From assembly GCA_022376925.1 (NCBI GenBank), contig JAIOJX010000002.1:135480831-135544830 (forward strand): DNA of 64,000 nt. The letters are read 5' to 3'. Under the pieces are notes generated by a model that saw only the letters and a list, made by a program, of their open reading frames with translations, was not told the DNA's origin and searched no databases. The translations under genes were made by a program, and so were the position numbers. The stretch comes from Tragulus kanchil. Taxonomy: Eukaryota; Chordata; Mammalia; Artiodactyla; Tragulidae. This document shows positions 1 through 10,965 of the stretch, piece by piece. Numbering within the stretch: the first letter of the stretch is position 1; every line of letters starts with the position of its first letter.

Positions 1-244
1 AATCCTTTCCCCAAGGCTGCTGGTTCATCCACTCAGTTGTCTTTTCTCCAAAGAAGGAAATCTTACTAAGATTTTTCAGATCTTTACCTTTACCTTCTAC
101 CCTCACCCCTTTTCACATCCCCTGATACAGGCCAGAAGCTGCCTGTTGATAGCATGAAGCTTCTGTATTTTTTTCCATTGCTATTTTAAAGCCAAAACAT
201 GAGATCATAGACCTTTGTCTTTTCCTCTAAATGAACCTGCTGGG

Positions 245-523
245 TTTTTTAAATTTAACTTTTATTTATTTTGGCTGTGCTGGGTCTTTGTTTCTGTGTA
301 CAACCTTTCTCTACTTGTGGCAAGCAAGGGCTACTTTCTAGTTGCAATTTGCAGTGACTTCTTTGGTTATAGAACCTGGGCTGTAGGATGTATAGGCTTC
401 AGTAGTTGTGTGGAAACTTAGTTGCCCCAAGGCATGTGGAGTCTTCCTAGACCAAGGATTTAACCCATGTCCCCTGCATTGGCAAGTGGAGTCTTAACCA
501 CTGGACCACTAGGGAAGTTCCAT
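245..523 (-). mobile_element. CHR-2-type tRNA-derived SINE
   Basis: In reverse complement the element begins with the degenerate tRNA-like head (first bases correspond to a decayed GGGCTTCCCTAGTGGTCC) and carries the CHR-2 body. On the plus strand it reads from a T-rich stretch through 'ggctgtgctgggtctt' to 'ccactagggaagttcc'. Divergence is high, so this is an old copy. It accounts for the small open frame here. Confidence 0.85.
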
Positions 524-1227
524 GGTCATCTTTGAATACCTAGATTTTTGTCACTTTCTGTCCATTTCATTATATTGGAACAGAAGAAGCCTCTCTTTGC
601 TTCTCTTCACCTTTGTATTCCTGAAACTTCCTATTCTTTGTAGCATAATATTCCATAGTGGAAATGTACCATAATTTAATTTACTGTGCTCTTACTGGTA
701 GATCAGTTCATTAATTAATTCATGCATGGATCAAGTAATTCATGCATGGTGTGATAAGGAAGCAAGAAAACAATCACATTTGTATCAAACTGGTGACGTT
801 TTATTGATACAGTCCTCAGAAGATATACTCTACCAAAGATTTTAAAAACATCTCTATTCTTTAACTCAGGAATTCCCTGTGTAGAAACTTACCTTAAGAT
901 AATAATTATAGAAAAGCCTAATGATTACAAGAATCTTTATTGGTGCCTTACATGGAAGAGCAAAATTGTTGGAAACAATAATTTTGTATCTAACGATACA
1001 GAACTGCTTGAGAAAATCATGATATATCCATGTTGTGAAATCTACCCAGTCATTGGCTGTTGGGAGGGAGTGGTAAAGAGTCCTTCACTTTATTTGTAGT
1101 GAAGTACTCTGCCCATTGTGTTTCTCATCCTACTTTCACTGGCCTTACTGTGAATCTACGAAATGATTCCTAGATTCTAGCAGAAAAGTAACTCCCAGCC
1201 CCAGTTCTTGTAAAGGTAGGACAGCTC
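524..1227. other. Stretch without recognised gene
   Basis: AT-rich sequence with no coding signal. Around 640-690 an L1-like antisense trace (attccatagtggaaatgtacc) is visible. The rest is not recognised. Confidence 0.5.
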
Positions 1228-1302
1228 TGAGTATGAGTATGTGTGTGTGTCAGAGAGAAAGAGAGTTTACACACATGCACACATGATGTGTGTGTGTGTG
1301 TT
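1228..1302. repeat. GT/CA-rich low-complexity tract
   Basis: Short runs of (GT)n are separated by an AG-rich and a CA-rich stretch, followed by a second (GT)n run. It directly precedes a Bov-tA fragment, as is common where SINE tails seed microsatellites. Confidence 0.75.
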
Positions 1303-1410
1303 AAGTTGCTTCAGTTGTGTCTCTTTGACCCTATGGACTATAACTTGCCAGGCTCCTCTGTCTGAAGGCAAGAATAGTGAAATGGATTGCTATACCCTCC
1401 ACCTAGGAAT
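1300..1410 (-). mobile_element. Bov-tA SINE fragment
   Basis: Contains the antisense Bov-tA signature (gttgcttcagttgtgtctc, then ccaggctcctctgtc and ggcaagaatagtg). The copy is truncated and diverged. Confidence 0.75.
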
Positions 1411-2611
1411 ATTTGCAAAAGTATGTGATAAGCTAGTGACAGTAAATTTGCCAGCATCCCTTCCATGGAGATAACTGAATTTATTTTTAAATATGTATTG
1501 ATAAACTACTAGAAGAAAGTATGAGACTCTGAATGACTTGCACATGGTCGACATTGCCTTGCAAGAGACAAGTTGAGGAGTCTTTTTGTTTATGCCAGAA
1601 GAAGTGAAAAGAGAGAAGAGAAAGGAGGAAGACCTGTCAGGGGTTCCTAAAACCACCCTCAGGTTTGAAGATTTGCTGAGAGGACTCACAGAATTCAGAA
1701 AAGCCGTGATGTTCATAACGTGTATTACAGTGAAAGGATTCAGATTAAAATCATCAAAGGAGAAAGCTACATGGGATAGAGTCCCGGCACTGGCTTCCAG
1801 CTGGGCCCTCTCAGTGGAGTCACAGAGGTACTGCTTAATTCTTCCAACAGCGATGTGTGACAACATGCACAGTCACAGATGGGAGCCAGGGAAGCTCACC
1901 TAAGTTTTGATGCCTGTGGGTTTTGTTGGAGGTCAGCCACGTAGACATAGAATGCCTGTGTGATTGACCTTAGATACTCAGCCTCCAGCCTCTCCAGAAG
2001 TCAAACTAACTTAGCATGGCCCAATGCCTCGCAACCATAAATCACCCATGAGCATAAACCATCTGGCATGGCCCAAGATCCCAGGTATACAAAGACACTC
2101 TTATTAGGCAGTAAGACACTCTTATCAGGCAGGATATTCCAAGGGCTTAGTGGTCATCTCCCAGAAGCTGATCAAAGGCCATTTCTTTTCTTTGAAATGT
2201 GTAGGGTTTGACCATCCCAAGCCTGCTGAGTCAACTCGGTTGTGCCCAGAAGAAAAGAGAGAATAAAAACAGGGAGATAGTGGGAGACTCTCCTGCCTAA
2301 TTCCCAAATATCCAAGAAAAGTCTGTAATAACTTCTGAAATCTTCCTGTATATGAAAGTCTTATGGAAATCTGTGAGCAGAAAGGTGTTTTGCAGAGAAG
2401 AAGTGTTTCTTTGGAGCTGGGGTGGGTGGAGACAGAAGCCAGGGGAAGCAAGCCCTAGGACCAGAGGGCTTCGGAGAGTAGCAGTCAGATTCTAGTACCA
2501 GGCGAGCAGGAATGAGGGTGGAGAGGCTCATCTGACAAGACGGAAGAGGCAAACATATTTTTTCAACTATCACTTCACTATCTTCTTTGTATGATTCATT
2601 GTCTACTACTT
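1411..2611. other. Unannotated unique or ancient sequence
   Basis: I recognise no repeat family or exon. Open frames on both strands (about 105-158 codons) overlap each other and resemble no family I know. They lack any visible pair of splice sites supporting an exon. Confidence 0.45.
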
Positions 2612-2619
2612 TTCCTCAA

Positions 2620-2785
2620 GTAGTGGTTTTCAGCCCTCGCTGTACGTTACAATCACCTGGAAAGAATTTTTTAAATGACCCCACCCCAACTAAATCAGAG
2701 TGTTTTGGAAATGGGGGCTGGGCATTAGTATTTCAAGAAAATTTCCCTAATGCACGGCCAGAGTTGAGATCCACTACTCAAAAGT
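2620..2785 (+). mobile_element. MER5A-like hAT DNA transposon remnant
   Basis: The terminal motif resembles the family's CAGTGGTTCTCAA end (here tagtggttttcagccctcg). It is followed by the typical 'acaatcacctgga' and 'ggcattagtattt' blocks, and ends near 'gagatccactactcaaaa'. Non-autonomous and inactive. Confidence 0.7.
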
Positions 2786-2861
2786 GTTTTTGGCATAACA
2801 ATGGTAGTGTTTACATATTATTTTTTTTGATGTGGACGTGTTTTACATAATCTTATTTTTA

Positions 2862-3270
2862 AAAACTTTTAATTTTTGTATTGGGGTAGAGGCAATTAAC
2901 AATGTTGTGATAGTTTCAGGTGAACAGGGAAGGGACTCAGCCATACACATACATGTATCCACTCTCCCCTAGACACCCCTCCCATCTAGGCTACCACAGA
3001 ACAATGAGCAGAGTTCCATGTGCTACACAGTAGGTCTTTGTTGATTATCCATTTTAATATAGCTGTGTGTACTTGTAGATCTTCAACTTCCTAACAATCC
3101 CTTCCTCTCTTCCTTCCCTCCGCCATCCCACCCCAGCAAGCATAAACTTCTTTTCTGTGAGCCTCTTTCTGTTTTGTAAGTAAGTTCATTTGAATCATTT
3201 CTTTTTAGATTCCACACATAAGGGATGCCATACAATATTTCTCCTTCTCTGTCTGACTTACTACTGATGT
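2862..3270 (-). mobile_element. L1 3' end, antisense
   Basis: The sequence is the reverse complement of an artiodactyl L1 3' region: 'caattaacaatgttgtgat', then 'ggctaccacagaacaatgag', 'ctacacagtaggtctttgttg' and 'gattccacacataaggg'. Only the 3' end is present. Most of it recurs in the duplicated copy near 4.06-4.38 kb. Confidence 0.85.
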
Positions 3271-3282
3271 GGACTATTTTTA

Positions 3283-3430
3283 AAGCTTTTATTGAACTTG
3301 TTACAGTATTGCTTCTGCTTTTATGTTTTGGTTTTTTGGCCTCAAGGCATGTAGGATCTTAGCTTCCTGACCAGGAATCAAACCCACACTCGTTGCATTG
3401 GCTTCACCACAAGACCAACAGAGAAGTCCC
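3283..3430 (-). mobile_element. ART2A-like SINE fragment
   Basis: An antisense tRNA-derived SINE with a degenerate body ('ggcatgtaggatcttagctt', 'gaccaggaatcaaaccc', 'aacagagaagtcccgc'). It recurs near 4386-4535. Confidence 0.7.
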
Positions 3431-3452
3431 GCATTTGCATATTATCTTATAA

Positions 3453-3672
3453 CAGGGTCTCTCAGCCTCCTCACTATTCACATTTTGGCCAGACAGTTCT
3501 TTGTTGTGGGGCATTGTCTTGTGCATTGTAGGATGTATGCTTAGTAGCACCTCTGCTCTCCCTCCATGATATGCTAGTTGCACTGCAGTTCCCAACTGGG
3601 ACAATTAAAAAATGTTTTCACACACCACCAGTGCATGGAGGATCAAAATCACTTCCGGTTGAGAGCCACTGT
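3453..3672 (+). mobile_element. MER20-like hAT DNA transposon remnant
   Basis: Matches the MER20 pattern from 'gggtctctcagcctcc' through 'tttgttgtggggcattgtc', 'gtgcattgtaggatgt' and 'cttccggttgagagccactg'. Inactive and without coding capacity. The same element reappears at about 4556-4775 in the tandem copy. Confidence 0.8.
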
Positions 3673-5148
3673 TGTGCCATATGTGAATTATGGAAGGTGC
3701 AACTTGTAAAAAAGTTTCTGGGGATACAGGTCTTTCCCTGTTTCTCCTCTCTCTATGCTCAGCTAGTGTATCACTCAAATCTTTGTGAGGTGGGCATGCA
3801 GGGAAGCTGTAGTCCATGTTAAGTGCAAAACTGTGAGCAGTTGTACTGAAAAAAATGTTACCTACCAATGTAAGATGGAAATCACAGTGTTCTTGAGAAA
3901 TGGTACTTGAAAGCACAGCCTGTGGTGTTTGGTAGATGTTTGGTAGAAACCAACACAATACTATAAAGCAATTATTCTTCAATTAAAAATAAATAATTTT
4001 TTTAAAAAAAACACGCAACCTGGAAAAAAAACCATAGCCTGGGAAAAAAACAAACAATACACATACATGTATCCACTCCCCAAATCCTTAGGCTACCACA
4101 GAACAATGAGCAGAGTTCCATGTGCTACACAGTAGGTCTTTGTTGATTATCCATTTTAATATAGCTGTGTGTACTTGTAGATCTTCAACTTCCTAACAAT
4201 CCCTTCCTCTCTTCCTTCCCTCCGCCATCCCACCCCAGCAAGCATAAACTTCTTTTCTGTGAGCCTCTTTCTGTTTTGTAAGTAAGTTCATTTGAATCAT
4301 TTCTTTTTAGATTCCACACATAAGGGATGCCATACAATATTTCTCCTTCTCTGTCTGACTTACTACTGATGTGGACTATTTTTAAAGCTTTTATTGAACT
4401 TGTTACAGTATTGCTTCTGCTTTTATGTTTTGGTTTTTTGGCCTCAAGGCATGTAGGATCTTAGCTTCCTGACCAGGAATCAAACCCACACTCGTTGCAT
4501 TGAGCTTCACCACAAGACCAACAGAGAAGTCCCGCATTTGCATATTATCTTATAACAGGGTCTCTCAGCCTCCTCACTATTCACATTTTGGCCAGACAGT
4601 TCTTTGTTGTGGGGCATTGTCTTGTGCATTGTAGGATGTATGCTTAGTAGCACCTCTGCTCTCCCTCCATGATATGCTAGTTGCACTGCAGTTCCCAACT
4701 GGGACAATTAAAAAATGTTTTCACACACCACCAGTGCATGGAGGATCAAAATCACTTCCGGTTGAGAGCCACTGTTGTGCCATATGTGAATTATGGAAGG
4801 TGCAACTTGTAAAAAAGTTTCTGGGGATACAGGTCTTTCCCTGTTTCTCCTCTCTCTATGCTCAGCTAGTGTATCACTCAAATCTTTGTGAGGTGGGCAT
4901 GCAGGGAAGCTGTAGTCCATGTTAAGTGCAAAACTGTGAGCAGTTGTACTGAAAAAAATGTTACCTACCAATGTAAGATGGAAATCACAGTGTTCTTGAG
5001 AAATGGTACTTGAAAGCACAGCCTGTGGTGTTTGGTAGATGTTTGGTAGAAACCAACACAATACTATAAAGCAATTATTCTTCAATTAAAAATAAATAAT
5101 TTTTTTAAAAAAAACACGCAACCTGGAAAAAAAACCATAGCCTGGGAA

Positions 5149-5659
5149 CAAATCCTAACTCAACATTTACTCAGTGGGTTAGCTGGGTTTTCCAGTTAGC
5201 TTTTACCAGTCAAAGCAGGTCTAAAACTAATGAACCCCATTCTCTCTAGCTCATGAGTCTGTGGTCAATGGCTGGTTGTTCTGGCCTCTCCCAGGCTCAC
5301 TCCTGTGTCTGGGCTCAGCTGCAGATGAAGAAGTGGCTTTGCTGATCTTGGCTGGGCTGTGGCACATGGTTGGGCCACAGCTGGAAAAGCAGGACTCTGG
5401 TCTACCCAACCTCTCATTCTTCAGAGGACCAGCCAGGCCTTGTACAGGTGGCGATGTCAGGGTTCCAGAAGAATGAGTGGGAACATGCCTGACCCCTTGA
5501 GGTCCAGGAACTGGCTCATCATCTCTCCCCTGCGTTCTTCTGGTTCAAACTGATCACAAGGCCAGTGGGTGAGAAAACAGTCTCCACTCTAGGTGGGAGG
5601 AGCTCCAGGGTCCCTTTGCAAAGTGATGGCAACATGACAAGCACAGGGAGGGATGGAGA
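5149..5659. other. Stretch without recognised gene
   Basis: Moderately GC-rich sequence with a 71-codon open frame at 5261-5476 that resembles no protein I know. It may be a decayed LTR-type repeat, but I cannot assign one. Confidence 0.4.
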
Positions 5660-5800
5660 GTTATGTTGCAGACTTCCACATTTGGGCAGACGATTTAACC
5701 TCATTGAGCCTCAGTTTTCTCATCTGTGAAACAGGGATAGTGTTGCTCCACTGAAAGTTACTGCAAACATTTGATGCCTGGTGCAGCAGGGCTGGTGCTT
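5660..5800 (+). mobile_element. MIR SINE remnant
   Basis: The MIR core is recognisable ('gatttaacctcattgagcc', 'tcagttttctcatctgtgaa', 'acagggatagtgttgc'). An ancient mammalian copy. Confidence 0.75.
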
Positions 5801-5837
5801 ATAAACAATATCTATTTTTACTCCTGCTGTTCTTGTT

Positions 5838-6193
5838 GTTCATTCAGTTGCCTAGTCATGTCCAACTCTTCTCAACCCCATGGAGTGAAGCATGCCAGGC
5901 CTCTCTCTTCCTCACCATCTCCCAGAGTATTCCAAGTTCATGTCCATTGCACCAGTGATGCCATCCAGCCATCTCATTCTCTGTCGCCCTCTTCTCTTTC
6001 GGCCTTCAATCTATTCCAGCATCGGGGTCTTTTCTAATGAGTAGGCTCTTTGCATCAGGTGGATAAAATATTGGAGCTTCAGCTTCAGCATCAGTCCTTC
6101 CAATGAGTTTTCAGGGTTGATTTCCTTTAACACTGACTGGTTTGATCTGCTTGCAGTCCAAGGGACTCTCAAGAGTCTTCTCCAGAACCACAT
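5838..6193 (-). mobile_element. BovB (RTE) LINE 3' end, antisense
   Basis: Reverse complement of the BovB 3' end. The plus strand reads 'cctagtcatgtccaactctt', 'gtgatgccatccagccatct', 'ccttccaatgagttttcagg' and 'ccaagggactctcaagagtc'. These correspond to the terminal reverse-transcriptase reading frame and tail, with several disabling changes. Confidence 0.9.
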
Positions 6194-6581
6194 TTATTCT
6201 ACTCTTTAGAATATCTCAGTGGTTATACTTTACTCAGAGAATGAATTTGGAATTCCTTAGTGCAAATAACAAAGCCTTTGTGATTTGGACCTTGTCTATC
6301 TGCTGCCCCTGCCCTGGACCTTCAGTGACTCTGAGCTACTTGAAGCTGCTCGATGGAGCATCTTTATGACGTGTGCCCCCAGGTCTCACCAGTGCCACTC
6401 CTTCTGGTGGGATATCCACTCGTGTCCTTGGCATCCTGAACAATGAGAAGCACCTAAAATTCAGTCTCCTCTAGGGCCTACCAGTTGCCCACCTCCTCCC
6501 TCTTGAAAAAGAGGTAATTATTCTTAATTATGGTCAGTAGTGGTTTCAAGGGGACACATGTGGTGAAAAAGAGAACCTGGG

Positions 6582-6886
6582 GCTTTCCTTATGGTCCAGT
6601 GGGTAAGGACACTGCCTTGCAGTGCAAGGGGCGCCAGTTCGATCCCTGGCCTGGGAAGATCCCACATGCCACGGAGCGGCTGAACCTATGTGTCCAATTA
6701 CTGAGCCGGAGCTCTGGAGCACGTCCGCCCAGAGCCGGTGCTCTGTGATGACAGAGGCCACTGCGATGGGAGGCCCATACAGGCCAAAAAGCAAAGATGG
6801 ATGAAAATAGATAAATGAAAGACCAATAGAATTGGCCCGCCCGCCACCCCTCCCTCCCCAACCCGCTCCCCCCACACACACACACA
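6582..6886 (+). mobile_element. Long CHR/ART2-like SINE, GC-rich tail
   Basis: The head is tRNA-derived ('tggtccagtgggtaaggac', then an RNA polymerase III box B-like 'cagttcgatccctgg'). The body carries 'gagccggagctctggagcac', 'gaggccactgcgatggga' and 'gaccaatagaattggcc'. The 3' tail is GC-rich (about 6826-6868) before a short CA run, rather than a plain A tail. Confidence 0.85.
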
Positions 6887-7095
6887 AAAGAGAGATCCTG
6901 GACCATGTAGTGAGAAAGTCATTCCCTTCCAGTGGTTTTCAATATTTTACACAAGAAATTTTCACTTTGGTGCTTGTGTGTCTTTAACACCTAATACCTG
7001 CCAACTGGAAGAGAAGGGGAACACCAGTCTGGAAACCTTCAATAGGAAGAAAGTATTGGCTAGAATTCAACAGCACTGAATCGTTTCCATCACTT

Positions 7096-7469
7096 TTTTT
7101 TTTTTTTTTTTTGAACAATTCTTTTTTTCTCCTTTACTTATTTTTGGCTATTCTGGGTTTTCACTGCTGCTGCAGTCTCTTCGCTAGTTGCAGGAAGTGG
7201 GGGCTACTCTCTAGTTGAGGTGAGCAGGCTTCCTGTTGTGGTGACTTCTCTTGTTGTGGAACTCGGGCTCTAGGGCACACGAGCTTCAGTAGTTGCGGCA
7301 CACGGGCTCCATAGTTACGACTCCGAGGCTCTAGAGCACAGGCTCCATAGTTGTGGCTCATGAGTTTAGTTGCTCTGGAGCATGTGGGATCTTCCCAGAT
7401 CAGGGATCGAACCCATGTCTCCTGCATTGGCAAATGAAATCTTCACCACTGAGCTACCAGGGAAGCCCT
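7096..7469 (-). mobile_element. CHR-2 SINE
   Basis: Antisense CHR-2. A poly-T stretch at about 7097-7112 is followed by 'ggctattctgggttttcact', 'agttgaggtgagcaggctt', 'cttcagtagttgcggc' and the head complement 'gagctaccagggaagccct'. Confidence 0.9.
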
Positions 7470-7627
7470 GTTTCCATCATTTATATTTTTATAGTAACTT
7501 TCTTTCATGGCAAGTGATACTAGTTTTACCTTTTTCATAGCGCTGTCAGGTTTCCTTCAAAACCACATTTGTTTAGCCAGTGGAAAGGGGTCAAGTTCAA
7601 GGGAAAAATCTGAAATAAAGAACAATG

Positions 7628-7897
7628 TGGGGCTTCCCTGTTGGTCCAGTGGGTAAGGACACCGCCTTGCAGTGCAAGGGGCGCCGGTTCAATCCCTGGC
7701 CTAGGAAGATCCCACGTGCCGCGGAGCGGCTGGACCGATGTGTCCAATTACAGAGCCAGAGCTCTGAAATGCATGCACCCAGAGCCAGTGCTTTGCCACG
7801 AGAGAGGCCACTGCGATGGGAGGCCCACACAGGCCTAAGAACAAAGATGGATGGATATAAATAAATGAATGACCAATAGAAGTGGCCAAAAAAAACA
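7628..7897 (+). mobile_element. Long CHR/ART2-like SINE, A-rich tail
   Basis: Head 'gggcttccctgttggtcc', box B-like 'ccggttcaatccctgg', body 'gagccagagctctgaaatgc', and end 'gaccaatagaagtggcc' followed by an A run. Likely target-site duplication 'acaatgtg' on both sides (near 7621 and 7911). Confidence 0.9.
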
Positions 7898-8184
7898 GGA
7901 CAATGTGAGTGATATTCAGGACGAAAATAGAGAGGAGGTATTTGAGTGACACCTTTGGAAAAATCCTGAAGTACATCAGCTGTACAACCTCTCCTAATAA
8001 GATTCCCTAGTTGTCTGTGGAGTCATGCCTTGGTCTGACCCTAGATTTGCAGCCAGTGAGGGCAACAATCAGGTGCTGGCAAATTCAGGCAGTTTGATCC
8101 AATTCAGGAAGAAGAGTTGCCCATGAGTCATAATCCCGTCCTCAGCTGATTTGTGGTATTTCCATGGTGACAAGAGGAGGAAGC

Positions 8185-8320
8185 AGCAGAGAGGAGTAAC
8201 AGTAGTCATTGTCAGAGTAACAGTAAGAATAGTAACAGTACCAGCAGTGGTTAGAGTAATAGGTGGAGTCATAGAAACAGTTGTAGTAGGAGCAGAAATA
8301 TTCATAGTAGGAAGTGAAGT
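8185..8320. repeat. Degenerate (AGT)n-type microsatellite
   Basis: Irregular trinucleotide-like runs of 'agt', 'gta' and 'agtaac' extend over about 135 bases. It abuts the 5' side of an antisense Bov-A2 SINE. Confidence 0.65.
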
Positions 8321-8321
8321 G

Positions 8322-8595
8322 TAAGTCATTCAGTCATGTCCGACTCTTTGCAACCCATGAAATTTTCCAGGCAAGGGTACTGGACTGGGTTGCCTTTCCC
8401 TTCTCCAGGGGACCTTCCTGACCTAGGGATCGAGCCCAGGTCCCCCACACTACAGGCAGATTCTTTGCCGTCGGAGCCATCGGGAAAGCCCAAGAATACA
8501 GATGTGGGTAGCCGATCGCTCTTTCAGGGGAAAATTGAACCGGGGTCTCCTGCCTTGCAGGCGGGTGCTCTACCAGCTGAGCTACAAGGGAATCA
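8322..8595 (-). mobile_element. Bov-A2-type dimeric SINE
   Basis: Two related antisense monomers lie in tandem. The first reads 'tcagtcatgtccgactcttt' to 'gagccatcgggaaagccc'. The second runs from 'caagaatacagatgtggg' to 'ctgagctacaagggaatc', including 'aattgaaccggggtctcctg'. This arrangement is typical of Bov-A2. Confidence 0.85.
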
Positions 8596-8599
8596 GTAT

Positions 8600-9050
8600 A
8601 TAGTAGGAAGAGTAGCATTTATTGAGTACCTAATGTGGGCCCGGAATAGGGCTTAACTCTGCTTGCGTGTGCTCCCTTATTTCTCATCACAGCCCTGTGA
8701 GGCAGGTCCTCTTCCTACCTCCATTTGATAGATGAGGACATGGATCTTTTTTTAATTTATTTTTAAGTTTTACTTTTTATTTTTTTGGCCATGTCGCATG
8801 GCACGTAGCATCTTAGTTCCCCAACCAGGGATTTAACCTCCATCCCTTGCATTGGAAATGTGGCATCTTAACCACTGGACCACCAGGGGAGTCCCTGAGG
8901 ACATGGATCTGAATGAAGTATAATAATTAGCCCAAAGCTGCGCCACTGGGAAGGAACGGGGCTAGGCGTCTAAGGTCAGTCTGACTCCCAGGTGGATGCT
9001 ACTCACCACCAGAGACATGCCCTTCCACTCAAGTGTTGAGAGTGCCGTGC
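8600..9050 (-). mobile_element. MIR-like remnant split by a younger SINE
   Basis: Antisense MIR-type sequence ('gcatttattgagtacctaat', 'tcacagccctgtgaggcagg', 'gatagatgaggacatgg') is interrupted at 8748-8895 and resumes as 'gaatgaagtataataattagcc'. The 3' limit is uncertain. Confidence 0.65.
8748..8895 (-). mobile_element. ART2A-like SINE with 15-bp target-site duplication
   Basis: An antisense tRNA-derived SINE ('ttttttggccatgtcgcatg' to 'caccaggggagtccc'). The flanks are exact copies of 'tgaggacatggatct' at 8733-8747 and 8896-8910, showing L1-type retroposition into a MIR. Confidence 0.9.
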
Positions 9051-9968
9051 TCTGCACCTTTCCAAGGCAACAGGAATGCTGCTTTAGCAGTTCATGTATA
9101 ATTTAAGGAAATTCGGAAGCAGTGTGAATATTTAAATGATGTCTTATCAAGGCAATGTAAAAAAAAAATCTGCTTATCTTCGATCTATCACATCATCCCC
9201 AGAAATTCAGAAGAATATGTGAGAACTCTCTTGTCTCCCTCTCCAAACATGCCCCAGACCCATCCAGGCCATTGCCAGCCTCGGGTCTCTCAGTTGACTG
9301 AAGAAATGAGATTCAGATGGAAAAATACTGGCACAAGCTTGACCGAGGTTCTCTAATAAAGACACCGTGCATCACGCATCAGCTGCTGCTGTTGCTATGG
9401 TGACAGCCACACTTTCTCCCAGACAGCTTGGGTCTGATGGGAGGGTGGACCCTAGGGGAACAAGTGGATTTCTCTAACCTGTCCGTCCGTCTCCCCTTTC
9501 ACATTTCTCTCACCTCCCCCACTCCCAAAAGCTCCCCCCACCCGATGCCTTAGATGGCGCTGGCAGCGGGGGCTGGCACCCCCAGGCCCTCGGGGACTAG
9601 CACCCCCAAGCCATCGTAATTAGCATCTGGCTCGGAGCCCAGTCTTTTGGCAGCACATCTCTCACCTCCCTTGCCAGCCAATTTCCTTCCCCCGGCATCC
9701 CTCTACCAGCTCCGCAGCAGCTGCGGCACCAACAGCCTCAGTCCCAAGGTCACCCCCAGGGCTAACATTGACCAAGCACCCACTTCCTCCCTGGGTGGAC
9801 ACCCCACCTATGAATGCTTCCCTGTCCTCTGAGCCATTCGGGGCTGATACCACTGTGATGCTGAACAAAGACGGGTGTCCTTAGGAAGACGGGTAAAGGC
9901 TGGCCACCGGTTCTTGGAAAGGCTAAGGGAGGCATTTAGTGAATTAAGTTCTCCAGAACAAAAGGAAC
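9051..9968. other. Mostly unique sequence, candidate regulatory region
   Basis: No interspersed repeat is recognised over most of this stretch. It is moderately GC-rich between about 9370 and 9850, with a C-rich segment near 9530-9620, and holds the X-box match annotated separately. Short open frames overlap on both strands and look like chance. Confidence 0.5.
9391..9404 (-). promoter_or_regulatory. RFX X-box motif
   Basis: The minus strand reads GTCACCATAGCAAC, which fits the RFX X-box consensus GTNRCC-(0-3)-RGYAAC with no mismatch and a 2-base spacer. It lies in unique sequence rather than in a repeat. RFX factors bind such sites in ciliary and other promoters. Function here is inferred from the motif alone. 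Confidence 0.4.
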
Positions 9969-10039
9969 AGATCAAAATGAGCATAGAATATCCCCGAAGG
10001 GTGAGGAAAGACGCAGGCGTGTGTCTGTGTTGTGGCAGC

Positions 10040-10135
10040 TTGGCACCTGGGGTGCTGAGGATGGAGGAGAGGGTGGGGAGGAAGATGGGGAAGAGGTGGA
10101 GGAGGAGGATGCTGATCTTGATGAGGATGGAAGTA
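10040..10135. repeat. GGA/GAA-rich purine tract
   Basis: An irregular purine-rich tract of 'gga', 'gag' and 'gat' triplets, which generates acidic-looking and serine/proline-rich spurious frames. It is repeated at about 11174-11269 in the tandem copy. Confidence 0.7.
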
Positions 10136-10270
10136 CCATTTGTTGTGTGCCGAATACCACTCTAAGCAATGTCCAAGCATTGCTGCCCTTAATCCTCACA
10201 TCCACCATGTAGTAACCAATGGCAGCTACTGCCAGCATACCCATTTCACAGATGGGGAGATAAGCCTGTA
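10136..10270 (-). mobile_element. MIR-like remnant
   Basis: Blocks 'accatttgttgtgtgccgaa', 'taatcctcacatccaccatg' and 'catttcacagatggggagat' match antisense MIR-type sequence. It recurs near 11270-11404. Confidence 0.65.
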
Positions 10271-10274
10271 CCCG

Positions 10275-10495
10275 TGCCTCCCTGCTAAGTCATGTCAGTC
10301 GTGTCCAACTCTTTTGCGACCCCATAGACTGTAGCCCACGAGGCTCCTCTGTCCATGGAATTCTCCAAGCAAGAATACTGGAGTGGGTTGCCATGCCCTT
10401 CTCCAGCATGTTCTTCTTCCAGACCCATGGATCTAACCCACATCTCTGACGTCGCCTGCATTGGCAGGTGGGTTCTTTACCACTAGTGCAACCAG
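10275..10495 (-). mobile_element. Bov-tA SINE
   Basis: Antisense Bov-tA ('gtcagtcgtgtccaactctt', 'gaggctcctctgtccatgga', 'gcaagaatactggagtggg'). Repeated near 11409-11629. Confidence 0.9.
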
Positions 10496-10791
10496 GAATG
10501 GCATACTCAAGCCTAGAAAAGTGAAATACCATACTCTGCCTGAGGAAACATCACAGAAATCCAAAATGGAGGTCATCCTACAAGACAATTGGCCTGGACG
10601 CTTTTCCAATGTCATTGATGCAAGGGTAGGGATCTTTTCTAGAAGGAAAAAAAAAAAAAGGAGAGTAAAGAGACATACAAGCCAAATGCAATTTGTGATC
10701 CTACTTGAATCTTGATATGGAAAATAAAAACAGTCATAAAAGACATTTGAGGGATGCCTAGAAAAATTTGAATATGGACTGCATACTAATG

Positions 10792-10965
10792 GCTTCCCTG
10801 GTGGCTCCATAGGTAAAGAATCTGCCTGCAATGCAGTTGAGGGGGGATTCAACTCTTTCCAGTCTTCTTGCTTGAGAAACGGACAGAGGAGCCTGGCTGG
10901 CTACAGTCCCTGGAGCTGCAAGAGTTAGACATGACTTAGTGACTAAACCATCCCCAACAGTTTAT
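10792..10965 (+). mobile_element. Bov-tA SINE
   Basis: Sense head 'ggcttccctggtggctccat', body 'aagaatctgcctgcaatgca', and 3' signature 'gaggagcctggctggctaca'. Internally shortened. Repeated near 11926-12099. Confidence 0.85.

Larger units (their letters stand above)
2943..5148. repeat. Tandem duplication 1 (unit about 1.10 kb)
   Basis: Copy 1 is 2943-4045 and copy 2 is 4057-5148, offset 1102-1103. The copies are almost identical except near the start of copy 2, where 'cccctagacacccctcccat' in copy 1 becomes 'cccaaatcctta', and an extra base near 4503. A short A-rich filler separates them. The unit cuts an L1 in two. Confidence 0.95.

Noticed and set aside
3404..5085. Pairs of identical frames 1.1 kb apart as tandem gene duplicates
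   Set aside because: The whole 1.1 kb DNA unit is duplicated, including L1, SINE and MER20 sequence, and no frame looks coding.
7628..7740. tRNA gene-like heads with A and B boxes
   Set aside because: These are SINE heads descended from tRNA. They lack a foldable complete cloverleaf and are joined to SINE bodies.
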